Source: Legionellales bacterium
Lineage (GTDB): Bacteria > Pseudomonadota > Gammaproteobacteria > Berkiellales > Berkiellaceae
Length of the DNA: 10,448 nt
NCBI GenBank assembly: GCA_023266435.1
Contig: JAHFQF010000072.1
Location: 1-10,448, forward strand
Direction: 5' to 3'
In this document: positions 1-7,149 of the stretch, piece after piece
Numbering within the stretch: position 1 is the stretch's first letter
How the letters are laid out: every line of letters begins with the position of its first letter
The notes under the pieces: generated by a model
Database searches by the model: none
What the model was told of the DNA's origin: nothing
Seen by the model: only the letters and a program-made list of their open reading frames with translations
Made by a program: the position numbers and the translations under genes

Positions 1-148
1 ACGCAAAAAAGCGGGCTGGGATGAACAATATCTTCTCGATGTGATCACCCACCTCAGCCCACAGCCCCCCTGTGAGACATCGCTTACAAAATCTCAGGAT
101 TCCTAGTGCGATTGCCCTGCAATACTCTGAACGAAGTGGCTTCTCCAT
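1..148 (-). pseudogene. Possible IS66-type transposase (TnpC) remnant, runs off the left edge
   Basis: On the minus strand a frame is open from an ATG at 146-148 to the window edge (49 codons). It contains a Cys-x2-Cys pair (codons at 86-88 and 77-79), then Gly-Gly-Leu, then a stretch reading EVGDHIEKILFIPARF. IS66-family TnpC proteins carry a zinc-finger segment of the form CxxCGGxL followed by IGEDVxExLxxIPARF, and the fit to that pattern is clear though imperfect. The part upstream of the Cys pair does not resemble the usual TnpC N-terminus, and no ribosome binding site precedes the ATG, so this looks like a truncated or shifted fragment rather than a working gene. The similarity is recalled from the family pattern, not computed. 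An overlapping plus-strand frame ending at 106 is considered a shadow. Confidence 0.35.
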
Positions 149-203
149 CAACGGCATTTGTTTCAAAATGCTTGCGGATAGCGTCTTTTTTGATAACGGG
201 CAT
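84..203 (-). CDS. Short ORF of 39 codons, unknown, possibly the 5' end of a broken gene
   Basis: The ORF starts at an ATG (201-203) preceded by AGGAAG with an 8-base spacer, a good ribosome binding site, and by AT-rich DNA with a TATAAT box. The product begins MPVIKKDAIRKHFETNAV and ends NRTRNPEIL; it is basic, has no membrane segment and matches no family I recognise. It overlaps the IS66-like frame in a different phase, offset by one base. One possibility is that the translation start belongs to a gene whose body was lost or frameshifted when the mobile element landed or decayed. It may equally be a small real gene or chance. Confidence 0.3.
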   Translation of the reverse strand: MPVIKKDAIRKHFETNAVDGEATSFRVLQGNRTRNPEIL

Positions 204-229
204 ATACTTATCTTCCTATTTTTCTGTTT

Positions 230-260
230 ATTATAATTATTTGAGTATATTGATCTACAA
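230..260 (-). promoter_or_regulatory. Candidate promoter for the 39-codon ORF
   Basis: On the minus strand a perfect TATAAT (230-235) lies about 27 bases upstream of the ORF's start codon. A TTGTAG hexamer stands 19 bases further upstream, a longer spacing than ideal. The surrounding DNA (about 205-300) is strongly AT-rich, so a chance match is possible. Confidence 0.3.
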
Positions 261-360
261 TATTTCAGTATAATCAAAAAATAGAATTGCATCAAGCCCA
301 GTGTTTACAAAAAACTGCGTGCAAATCCTCTAAATAGCCTGTGAAAAATACGCATCTCTG

Positions 361-1218
361 TTATATTGTGAATTTAAACCCAGCAGCGTTTTTATGCCCA
401 CCACCACCAAAAGACTTGGCAATCGCAGAAACATCCACCTCTCTTTGGCTACGTAAACTCCAGCTATATTCTGTCTGCTGCGAGGGAAGCAGACGCTCAT
501 ACGCATAGGCTGCCATAGGAACGCCTGTTTTCTCAATGATGTAATTACATAGCTCCGAGGTCAAATCAGAATCCGCCTCTGTGCCAAACACTCCATCGAC
601 AGGAATGCTGGCATCAGGATGTGGGTAGCCAATATTCATACGACACACCAGTTGAAATAAAGCTTCAATACGTGATTGTTTGATAGCAAGCAACGGCTCC
701 CCTTTTTCGACCATCGCATCGATGAACGTTTTGTCATCTAAGCGTGCTAAGGCTGCCCAAGCTGAAAACTCTTTGGGAATACTGTCCAACCCTTCACAGA
801 CTGCTTTAGAACGACCTAGCTTCCACTGCCATAAATCACGATCTTGTACATACGCAAATAAAGCGGGCGCTGGTATCCCTTGATGAACATGCTCCCAAGC
901 TAACATCGCACCACTTTTATGCATATTAAAATGACAATAATCTAATCCCTTCAATGCCTCTTCAGCCGTCTTATGATGATCTAATACATAAAGAGAGTGC
1001 ACTTGAGATTTGAGACGCTCGAGCGTCTCTCTAGGATAGCTAAAATCCACAATATAGACTGAGTCCATAGAACCTAATGCTGGAGGAGGCTCTTGATGTA
1101 GTACAGGAATATACTCTGCTGAATCCCCATATTGCATATAAAAGGCTAATGCCGCGGCAAAACCATCAGGACAATGTTTTTGTTTATCATGGCTATGAAA
1201 TAACACTTTGATTGGCAT
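361..1218 (-). CDS. DHH/DHHA1 family phosphoesterase (stand-alone)
   Basis: The 285-residue product is a cytoplasmic metal-dependent phosphoesterase of the DHH superfamily. The N-terminal DHH domain shows an HSHD...CPDGF motif (about 8-20), a VDFS acidic motif (Asp58), and the signature Asp80-His81-His82. QDRDLW (125-130) probably supplies another metal-binding aspartate. The C-terminal DHHA1 domain ends in SFGGGGHKNAAGF (269-281), the glycine-rich substrate-binding loop. There is no signal peptide, membrane segment, CBS or exonuclease extension, so it is neither RecJ nor a membrane GdpP. Small DHH proteins cleave nanoRNA, pAp or cyclic dinucleotides; the sequence alone does not show which. 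The ATG has AAGGAAAA upstream. The gene is divergent from dusB across 167 bases, in which I find no convincing promoter for it. Confidence 0.9.
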   Translation of the reverse strand: MPIKVLFHSHDKQKHCPDGFAAALAFYMQYGDSAEYIPVLHQEPPPALGSMDSVYIVDFSYPRETLERLKSQVHSLYVLDHHKTAEEALKGLDYCHFNMHKSGAMLAWEHVHQGIPAPALFAYVQDRDLWQWKLGRSKAVCEGLDSIPKEFSAWAALARLDDKTFIDAMVEKGEPLLAIKQSRIEALFQLVCRMNIGYPHPDASIPVDGVFGTEADSDLTSELCNYIIEKTGVPMAAYAYERLLPSQQTEYSWSLRSQREVDVSAIAKSFGGGGHKNAAGFKFTI

Positions 1219-1344
1219 GATCTTATTTTCCTTGTAGCAACAAATAAACCCTTATGCATTCCCTCATAATCCAACGCCATTACAAATAATTGATTGAGTC
1301 ACTCGAATGCCTCCCTGGCAGTAGCCGCTTGAACTGGAAAACAG

Positions 1345-1350
1345 TATAAT
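1345..1350 (+). promoter_or_regulatory. Candidate -10 box of the dusB-fis-purHD operon
   Basis: A perfect TATAAT lies 35 bases upstream of the dusB ATG, so the transcript would have a leader of roughly 29 bases. No good -35 hexamer is found at 15-19 bases; TTGAAC at 1329-1334 is only 10 bases away. The lack of a -35 suggests either an activator-dependent promoter or a chance match. Confidence 0.35.
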
Positions 1351-1385
1351 AATTCCTTTTTCACCATCTATGCAGCACACCTACT

Positions 1386-2360
1386 ATGCAAATTGGAAAA
1401 CACAAGTTTGAAAACCCACTAATTCTGGCGCCGATGGCTGGTGTTACTGATCGACCTTTTCGGCAATTATGTAAACAATTGGGCGCAGACATTGCGGTCT
1501 CCGAAATGGTTGGCGCAGACTCCTTCATTCATGGCAGTGAAAAAACTGCTCGACGCGCCAATCACGAAGGAGAGACCAGCCCTTGCTCTGTTCAGATAGT
1601 AGGTACTTGTCCAGACAAGCTGGCATTGGCCGCTAAAATGAATGCCGATCAAGGCGCTGAAATCATTGATATCAACATGGGCTGCCCTGCTAAAAAAATC
1701 TGCCATACCCTCGCCGGTAGTGCGCTGCTGAAAGATGAACCTTTAGTGGAAAGAATCCTAACCAGTGTAGTCAAGGCAGTTTCCATTCCTGTGACGTTAA
1801 AAATTCGCACCGGCTGGTCTCCCGAGCAACGAAATGGTGTCAAAATCGCACAGTTGGCTGAACAATGCGGAATTCAAGCATTGGCTGTACATGGCCGCAC
1901 GCGCCAATGCATGTTCAAAGGTGAAGCTGAGTATGAAACTATCCGAGCCATTAAAGCCGCTGTTTCTATCCCCGTGATTGCGAATGGAGACATCACCGCT
2001 CCCGAGAAAGCACTCATGGTGCTTCAGATGACTGGTGCTGATGGCATCATGATTGGTCGTTCTGCCCAAGGCTATCCATGGATCTTCAGAGAAATTAAAC
2101 ATTTCTTACAAACCGGTAGCCTCATGCTACCTCCAAGTACTGCCGAAATCCGCGCAGTACTTGTTGGGCATATGGAAAACTTATATCAATTTTATGGTAA
2201 AGAGCGTGGTGTTTTGATGGCAAGAAAACATGTTTCTTGGTACAGCAAAGGCCAACGTGGCGGCGCAAATTTTCGCCATACTTTTAATAACCTAGATACA
2301 GCAGATGCTCAATTAAAAACAGCCAATGAATTTTTTGATCATTTGATGGAATGTGCTTAA
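1386..2360 (+). CDS. dusB: tRNA-dihydrouridine synthase B
   Basis: This flavoenzyme reduces specific uridines in the tRNA D-loop to dihydrouridine using FMN and NADPH. The 324-residue protein has the family length and motifs: LAPMAGVTDRPFR (14-26) for FMN binding, INMGCPAKK (96-104) with catalytic Cys100, LKIRTGW (138-144) with Lys139, VHGRTR (168-173) with His169, and the phosphate-binding segments IANGDI (198-203) and GADGIMIGR (217-225). The C-terminal helical domain includes KHVSWYSKG (281-289). No clear Shine-Dalgarno sequence precedes the ATG; the short leader may compensate. It is the first gene of the operon and runs into fis, as in many Gammaproteobacteria where dusB and fis are co-transcribed. 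The subtype DusB rests on the motif spelling and the fis neighbour. Confidence 0.96.
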   Translation: MQIGKHKFENPLILAPMAGVTDRPFRQLCKQLGADIAVSEMVGADSFIHGSEKTARRANHEGETSPCSVQIVGTCPDKLALAAKMNADQGAEIIDINMGCPAKKICHTLAGSALLKDEPLVERILTSVVKAVSIPVTLKIRTGWSPEQRNGVKIAQLAEQCGIQALAVHGRTRQCMFKGEAEYETIRAIKAAVSIPVIANGDITAPEKALMVLQMTGADGIMIGRSAQGYPWIFREIKHFLQTGSLMLPPSTAEIRAVLVGHMENLYQFYGKERGVLMARKHVSWYSKGQRGGANFRHTFNNLDTADAQLKTANEFFDHLMECA

Positions 2361-2362
2361 TC

Positions 2363-2614
2363 ATGGATAAAATCACTGTTAGTTATTGGATAGAACAACG
2401 CGTAGGTCATTATTTCCGACATTTAGATGGTGCAAATACTACCAATGTCTATGACATGATTATTAAAGAGGTCGATGCAGGTATTTTAAAAGCCGTCTTA
2501 AAACACACACAAGGCAATCAAAGTTTGGCTGCCTCTATTCTAGGAATTTCTAGAGTCACATTAAAGAAAAAAATGCAATCTTGTGAGATCGATTGTTTTG
2601 AGGAAACTTCATGA
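2363..2614 (+). CDS. fis: Fis-family nucleoid-associated DNA-binding protein
   Basis: Fis is a homodimeric nucleoid protein that bends DNA and controls rRNA, tRNA and growth-phase genes. I chose the ATG at 2363 (83 residues), two bases after the dusB stop, with a GATGGA sequence about 12 bases upstream. The in-frame ATG at 2351 would give 87 residues but would have no ribosome binding site. Residues 10-50 match the Fis core (EQRVGHYFRHLDG, then VYDMIIKEVD and the dimer helices). The helix-turn-helix is at 51-72, GNQSLAASILGISRVTLKKKM. The key arginine (E. coli R85) is kept as Arg64, but E. coli N84 is replaced by Ser63. E. coli Fis has 98 residues; most of its N-terminal beta-hairpin arm is missing here, and a nine-residue acidic tail follows the recognition helix. 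Its stop overlaps the purH start (ATGA). Confidence 0.93.
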   Translation: MDKITVSYWIEQRVGHYFRHLDGANTTNVYDMIIKEVDAGILKAVLKHTQGNQSLAASILGISRVTLKKKMQSCEIDCFEETS

Positions 2615-4170
2615 AGTCTATTATCCCTATTCAACGCGCTCTAATCAGCGTTTCTGATAAAAGCGACTTGATTCCATTTGCAACTGCACTCCATCAACAA
2701 CATCAGATTAACCTGATCTCTACAGGCGGTACACAGACTGCATTGGAAGCAGAAAAATTACCTACTACTGGCGTGAGTGAAATCACCCAGTTCCCAGAGA
2801 TGATGGATAATCGCGTCAAGACCCTGCACCCTAAAATACACGGTGGTATCTTGGCCAGACGTGATCAAGATGCACAAGCACTGCAAGATCATCACATTCA
2901 ACCTATTGATTTGGTAGTAGTGAATTTATACCCCTTTGAAAAAACAGCACAAGCCACAGCTGATATTAGCGCTTTAATTCAAAACATCGATGTGGGTGGT
3001 CCTGCGATGATTCGTGGCGCTGCTAAAAATCACGAATGGGTCACTGTTGTAGTCGATCCCGAAGATTACAGTCTAATACTAGAAGAACTGTCAACTTATC
3101 AAGGAATTCGTTTAGAAACTCGTCAACGTTTAGCAGTGAAAGCTTTTGCACATACCGCGTATTATGATAGCCTTATCAGCCAGACTTTAGGAAAGCATTA
3201 TGAGCACTCTGCTTTTTCTGAGCGTTTTACGTTACCTCTGCGGCAACAACAGATCTTACGTTACGGTGAAAATCCTCACCAAAAAGCATACTGTTATGTT
3301 AATCCTATACAGACGGAGATTACATTAGCCAATGCAATTCCTTTGCAAGGAAAACCTTTGTCATTTAATAATCTCAATGATGCAGACACTGCTCTACAAT
3401 GCGCTTATCAGTTTGATACTCCGGCTTGCGTGATTGTAAAACATGCCAATCCCTGTGGCGCAGCTTTGGCGGATGATTTACTGACTGCCTATCAAAAAGC
3501 ATTCAGCTGTGACACTGAAGCAGCATATGGCGGTATCGTTGCTGTGAATCAAGCTGTTGATGCAGGATTAATTGATGCTATTTTTTCTAAACAATTTGTT
3601 GAGGTTATTTTAGCACCTGAGTTCACGGCAGCGGCGCTGTCTCTGGCTGCGCAAAAAGCCAACTGTCGCTTATTGGCTGTACCTAAAGCATCCTTTAAAG
3701 TTAATGACATTGATATTAAACCAATTCATGGTGGCATGTTAATTCAAGAAACTGATCAAGCCATACTTGCTGAAGACAAACTGGAAGTGGTTGGTCTACA
3801 TCAACCTACAGCAACAATGATTCGCGATGGATTATTTGCCTGGGGTTTATGTAAATATGTGAAGTCAAATGCCATTGTTTATGTGAAAGATCAACAAACA
3901 GTTGGCATTGGCGCAGGTCAAATGCGACGCGTTATGAGCAGTCAAATCGGTGTGCAGCAAGCACAGTATTATCAATTACCGATTGAAGGTGCTGTGATGG
4001 CTTCGGATGCATTTTTACCCTTCCCAGACAATGTAGTGGTAGCTGCTAAGGCTGGTATTCGCTGCATTTTTCAACCTGGTGGTTCAAAGCGTGACAAAGA
4101 AGTCATTGAAGCTGCGAATGATTTGGGTATTGCCATGATTTTTACTCACCAACGTCATTTCCGTCATTAA
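2611..4170 (+). CDS. purH: Bifunctional AICAR transformylase / IMP cyclohydrolase
   Basis: PurH carries out the last two steps of purine synthesis: formylation of AICAR with 10-formyl-THF, then ring closure to IMP. The 519 residues match the usual length (about 529 in E. coli). The N-terminal cyclohydrolase domain shows ALISVSDKSDL (10-20), LISTGGT (35-41), NRVKTLHPKIHGG (67-79), NLYPFE (105-110) and IDVGGPAMIRGAAKNH (126-141). The transformylase domain shows LRYGENPHQ (216-224), NNLNDADTA (253-261), the catalytic KHANPCG (277-283, Lys277-His278), GIGAGQMRR (432-440), SDAFLPFPD (465-473) and QPGGSKRD (488-495). The start codon overlaps the fis stop by four bases (ATGA). It has a strong GAGGAAA ribosome binding site at 2600-2606 inside fis, so the two are probably translationally coupled. 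Confidence 0.98.
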   Translation: MKSIIPIQRALISVSDKSDLIPFATALHQQHQINLISTGGTQTALEAEKLPTTGVSEITQFPEMMDNRVKTLHPKIHGGILARRDQDAQALQDHHIQPIDLVVVNLYPFEKTAQATADISALIQNIDVGGPAMIRGAAKNHEWVTVVVDPEDYSLILEELSTYQGIRLETRQRLAVKAFAHTAYYDSLISQTLGKHYEHSAFSERFTLPLRQQQILRYGENPHQKAYCYVNPIQTEITLANAIPLQGKPLSFNNLNDADTALQCAYQFDTPACVIVKHANPCGAALADDLLTAYQKAFSCDTEAAYGGIVAVNQAVDAGLIDAIFSKQFVEVILAPEFTAAALSLAAQKANCRLLAVPKASFKVNDIDIKPIHGGMLIQETDQAILAEDKLEVVGLHQPTATMIRDGLFAWGLCKYVKSNAIVYVKDQQTVGIGAGQMRRVMSSQIGVQQAQYYQLPIEGAVMASDAFLPFPDNVVVAAKAGIRCIFQPGGSKRDKEVIEAANDLGIAMIFTHQRHFRH

Positions 4171-4188
4171 GATACTCAAGGGGTTTGT

Positions 4189-5478
4189 ATGCGTGTATTA
4201 ATCATTGGCTCGGGTGGACGTGAACATGCATTGGCATGGTCCATGGCAAAATCACATCGCGTAACACAGGTCTTTGTAGCGCCTGGTAATGGGGGAACAG
4301 ATACCGAGCCTAAATGCAGAAATATTCCCATCGAAGTGACTGACGTCGATGCTTTGGTACACTTTGCAGAAGAAAATGGTATTGATTTAACGGTAGTAGG
4401 ACCAGAAGCCGCTTTGATGGCTGGCGTAGTCGATGCCTTTGAAGCGGCCCATTTAGCCTGTTTTGGCCCTACCAAAGCAGCTGCCATTTTAGAAGGCTCA
4501 AAAGCATTTACTAAAGATTTCTTAAAAAAATATCACATTCCTACAGCAGACTATGAAGTCTTTACAAATACCACCGAAGCCAAATCTTATGCGCAAAAAC
4601 ACGGGGTTCCCCTCGTGATTAAAGCAGATGGACTCGCTGCTGGTAAAGGCGTTATTTTGGCGTTTGATCTACCAACTGCTTATCAAGCCATTGATGACAT
4701 GCTAGAAAATCAATGTTTTGGTAAAGCGGGCAATCAAATTGTGATTGAATCTTTTTTACAAGGTGAAGAGTTAAGCTTTATTGCCATGGTAGATGGGAAA
4801 ACCATTGTACCACTTGCGTCCGCACAAGATCACAAAGCACGTGATAATGGCGATCAAGGTCCCAATACAGGTGGAATGGGAGCCTACTCTCCAGCACCGC
4901 TTCTAGATCAGGCTTTACTAGATACCATCATGACTGAGGTGATGACTCCTACCGTAGCTGGTATGGCAAAAGAAGGCAGACCTTTTAAAGGATTTTTGTA
5001 TGCGGGTCTGATGATAGCACCAGATAGAAGCATTAAAGTGTTAGAGTTTAATTGCCGGTTTGGCGATCCAGAGACACAACCTATTTTAATGCGCTTACAA
5101 TCTGATTTTGCAATTTTAGTGCAAGCCGCTTGTTATGATCAATTGGGCGATCTCACTCTAGAATGGGATCCTCGCTCCGCAGTTGGTGTGGTCTTGGCGG
5201 CGAAAGGTTATCCCGAAGCTTATGATAAAGGCCAAGCAATTACTTTGCCAGTACAGGCGGATGATGCCCAAAAAATCTTTCATGCAGGCACCGTACGAAC
5301 ACTCGATAACACCGTAATTTCATCAGGCGGTAGAATCTTATGCGCCTGTGCGTTAGGTGAAACATTATCTACTGCTCAACAAGCAGCGTATGATTTAATG
5401 CAGCGAATTCACTGTGAGGACACTTTTTATCGCACTGACATTGGACATAAAGGCATCGCACGAATTACACAAAAATAG
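4189..5478 (+). CDS. purD: Phosphoribosylamine-glycine ligase (GAR synthetase)
   Basis: PurD joins 5-phosphoribosylamine and glycine with ATP to make glycinamide ribonucleotide, the second step of purine synthesis. The 429-residue protein has the full family length. It shows an N-terminal MRVLIIGSGGREHAL (1-15), APGNGGT (31-37), GPEAAL (71-76), FGPTKAAAILEGSKAFTK (92-109), the ATP-grasp segments VIKADGLAAGKGV (143-155) and IVIESFLQGEE (184-194), DHKARDNGDQGPNTGGMGAY (214-233), and the metal-binding EFNCRFGDPETQ (286-297). It begins 18 bases after purH with AAGGGG five bases before the ATG. Purine genes purH and purD adjoin in many proteobacteria. It is the last gene of the operon and faces the kinase gene tail to tail across 65 bases; no clear terminator is seen there. 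Confidence 0.98.
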   Translation: MRVLIIGSGGREHALAWSMAKSHRVTQVFVAPGNGGTDTEPKCRNIPIEVTDVDALVHFAEENGIDLTVVGPEAALMAGVVDAFEAAHLACFGPTKAAAILEGSKAFTKDFLKKYHIPTADYEVFTNTTEAKSYAQKHGVPLVIKADGLAAGKGVILAFDLPTAYQAIDDMLENQCFGKAGNQIVIESFLQGEELSFIAMVDGKTIVPLASAQDHKARDNGDQGPNTGGMGAYSPAPLLDQALLDTIMTEVMTPTVAGMAKEGRPFKGFLYAGLMIAPDRSIKVLEFNCRFGDPETQPILMRLQSDFAILVQAACYDQLGDLTLEWDPRSAVGVVLAAKGYPEAYDKGQAITLPVQADDAQKIFHAGTVRTLDNTVISSGGRILCACALGETLSTAQQAAYDLMQRIHCEDTFYRTDIGHKGIARITQK

Positions 5479-5543
5479 CAATCGTTAGTAAAGCGTAGGG
5501 AGAAGCGTTCAATAGTGCTTTAAACGTTTGACATCTCCTGATC

Positions 5544-6983
5544 CTACAATATCCTGGGCGTGCACTGCTGTCTCAAATATTCGAGAAATTCCTGTTTTTC
5601 ACTATGCGCGATTTTTTTCGCATCAAGCAGAGCACGACAACGCATTGAAATTTGCATTGCTGTAGTAAGCGGCGGTTGAGGATCTTGCGCTAGCAAATCC
5701 TCTTTAAACTGAGTTCGTACAGACAACATCTTGTGTAATAAAGCAGTGAGATCTTTGCAATGTTTCATTTCTGAGTCAAAGGCTTTCGTATCCAGCTCAT
5801 CGGTTACACCGTCTACCAATGGATCCTTCCAAACCATGACCCATTCCCCTTGTGTTTTTTCAACTGAGATGTATTTTCTACCCTTGAGATACTCTAAGGA
5901 TAAAATCATCGATTCAATCTGGTTACCCTCATTCATCAAAAATAAATGCTGCCCATCAATCCCTAAAGCCTCAGCAATGATTATACCCAAAGACCACAGA
6001 TCATAAGCAGTTGGGCTTAATGATTTTGAAATTCTAGGTATATCCTCATCTAAATACTGTGATAAATCTTCCGCTAAACTGATCCATCGGGCCGGTGAAA
6101 AATAACTCTGACTCCCCCCCTCATAACACCTGTCCTGTGTAGATAATCGAGAAACAGTGCGAGAAGTACCAAAGTCTATCACTTGGAAGTGAGGTGGAAT
6201 ACCATCAAGATCGACTAACACGTTCGCCCCCTTTATATCACAATGCACCATTGGCGAAGAGGGACGTAACTCGTTGATATGCTCAAGCCTTCCATCCCGA
6301 ATAGTTGCATAAGGAATATGGCTATCATCAAAGTTTGTCGTATGTAAAAAAGACAATGTTTGTGAGACCTGAGTAACACACTCTAACAAAAACCATAATG
6401 CACCCTGCTGTAAGGCTTCCCTATCGCATTGTAAACAAGCTTGAATCACGGGCAGGTATTTTTTTAAATTCCCCCCTGGTATCAACGGCATCATACAGGC
6501 AGATAATTCATGGGGGGAATCAGAAAAATTCACACCATATAGCGGAACAATACCCTCTTCGTGCACTTTTTGAGCTGCTTCTTCAATCAACTGATAGAGT
6601 CTAATATCCGACCCAGCGGCTTTTTTATATAGTACGTCTTGGTATAGACCGTCTTTCCAAATACGCAAAGCTTGCATACTCATACCACTTTGCATCCCGT
6701 CACTGAGCTCGGCTACACCAGTGACAAGCGCAACATGATACGCTGGAGGAAGCTCGTGACCTAATGAAAGAGACATCCAGATTGCATGCAACTCTTCTAA
6801 AGGGAAATGGGTCGGTTGCCACTGGATATCCGGAGGAAAGACTTCATATAAGATACGGCTGGATGCTGGAGATACTCCACTTGGCACTGAGATATCACTG
6901 CTTGATGGAGGCATGCTGTCCGCAGAAACGTGCATAGCCACTGCTGATAGAGATAGGCCTTTTGGATTTTTCAGTCGCCTCAT
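5544..6983 (-). CDS. Divergent eukaryotic-like protein kinase
   Basis: The 479-residue product carries a protein-kinase-like fold. Visible motifs are a hinge-like MPLIPGGNLKKYL (165-177), the catalytic loop HCDIKGANVLVD (247-258; Asp249, Lys251, Asn254), the metal-binding DFG (270-272), SPARW (296-300) in place of the APE motif, and DLWSLGII (328-335) of helix F. In the N-lobe no clean glycine-rich loop is seen; YKKA (119-122) probably supplies the ATP-binding lysine and Glu134 or Glu135 the helix C partner. About 30 residues lie between the LSFLHT helix (211-216) and HCD, where ordinary kinases have about six. The first 45 residues are serine- and proline-rich and look disordered. There is no transmembrane segment or PASTA region, unlike PknB-type kinases. 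The ribosome binding site is weak. The gene is transcribed against purD and away from msrBA, so it is probably its own unit. A secreted effector is possible but unproven. Confidence 0.88.
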   Translation of the reverse strand: MRRLKNPKGLSLSAVAMHVSADSMPPSSSDISVPSGVSPASSRILYEVFPPDIQWQPTHFPLEELHAIWMSLSLGHELPPAYHVALVTGVAELSDGMQSGMSMQALRIWKDGLYQDVLYKKAAGSDIRLYQLIEEAAQKVHEEGIVPLYGVNFSDSPHELSACMMPLIPGGNLKKYLPVIQACLQCDREALQQGALWFLLECVTQVSQTLSFLHTTNFDDSHIPYATIRDGRLEHINELRPSSPMVHCDIKGANVLVDLDGIPPHFQVIDFGTSRTVSRLSTQDRCYEGGSQSYFSPARWISLAEDLSQYLDEDIPRISKSLSPTAYDLWSLGIIIAEALGIDGQHLFLMNEGNQIESMILSLEYLKGRKYISVEKTQGEWVMVWKDPLVDGVTDELDTKAFDSEMKHCKDLTALLHKMLSVRTQFKEDLLAQDPQPPLTTAMQISMRCRALLDAKKIAHSEKQEFLEYLRQQCTPRIL

Positions 6984-7149
6984 AAGATCTCGCTTTAAGT
7001 TACCGCCTTAAGAAAGAATGTATCTGGTTATACCCGGATAAGCAATAGCCCCTACTAACTCATCTTCTTTCTGATAGAATCAAGCATTGTACGGTAAAGA
7101 ATGTGCAAAACTGACGGCATAATGACCTTAAGAACAGAGGAATACTAGT

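Noticed and set aside
2..106. Plus-strand open frame at the left edge ending in TAG at 104-106
   Set aside because: It overlaps the better supported minus-strand IS66-like frame, and its translation matches no family I know.
4176..4487. 103-codon minus-strand ORF inside purD
   Set aside because: It is antisense to the well-supported purD start, has low-complexity Ala/Ser/Pro composition and no ribosome binding site: a shadow.
5495..5547. Imperfect inverted repeat between purD and the kinase as a shared terminator
   Set aside because: Only GTAGG/CCTAC and GAGA/TCTC pair, the interior is large and loose, and there is no T-run on either strand.
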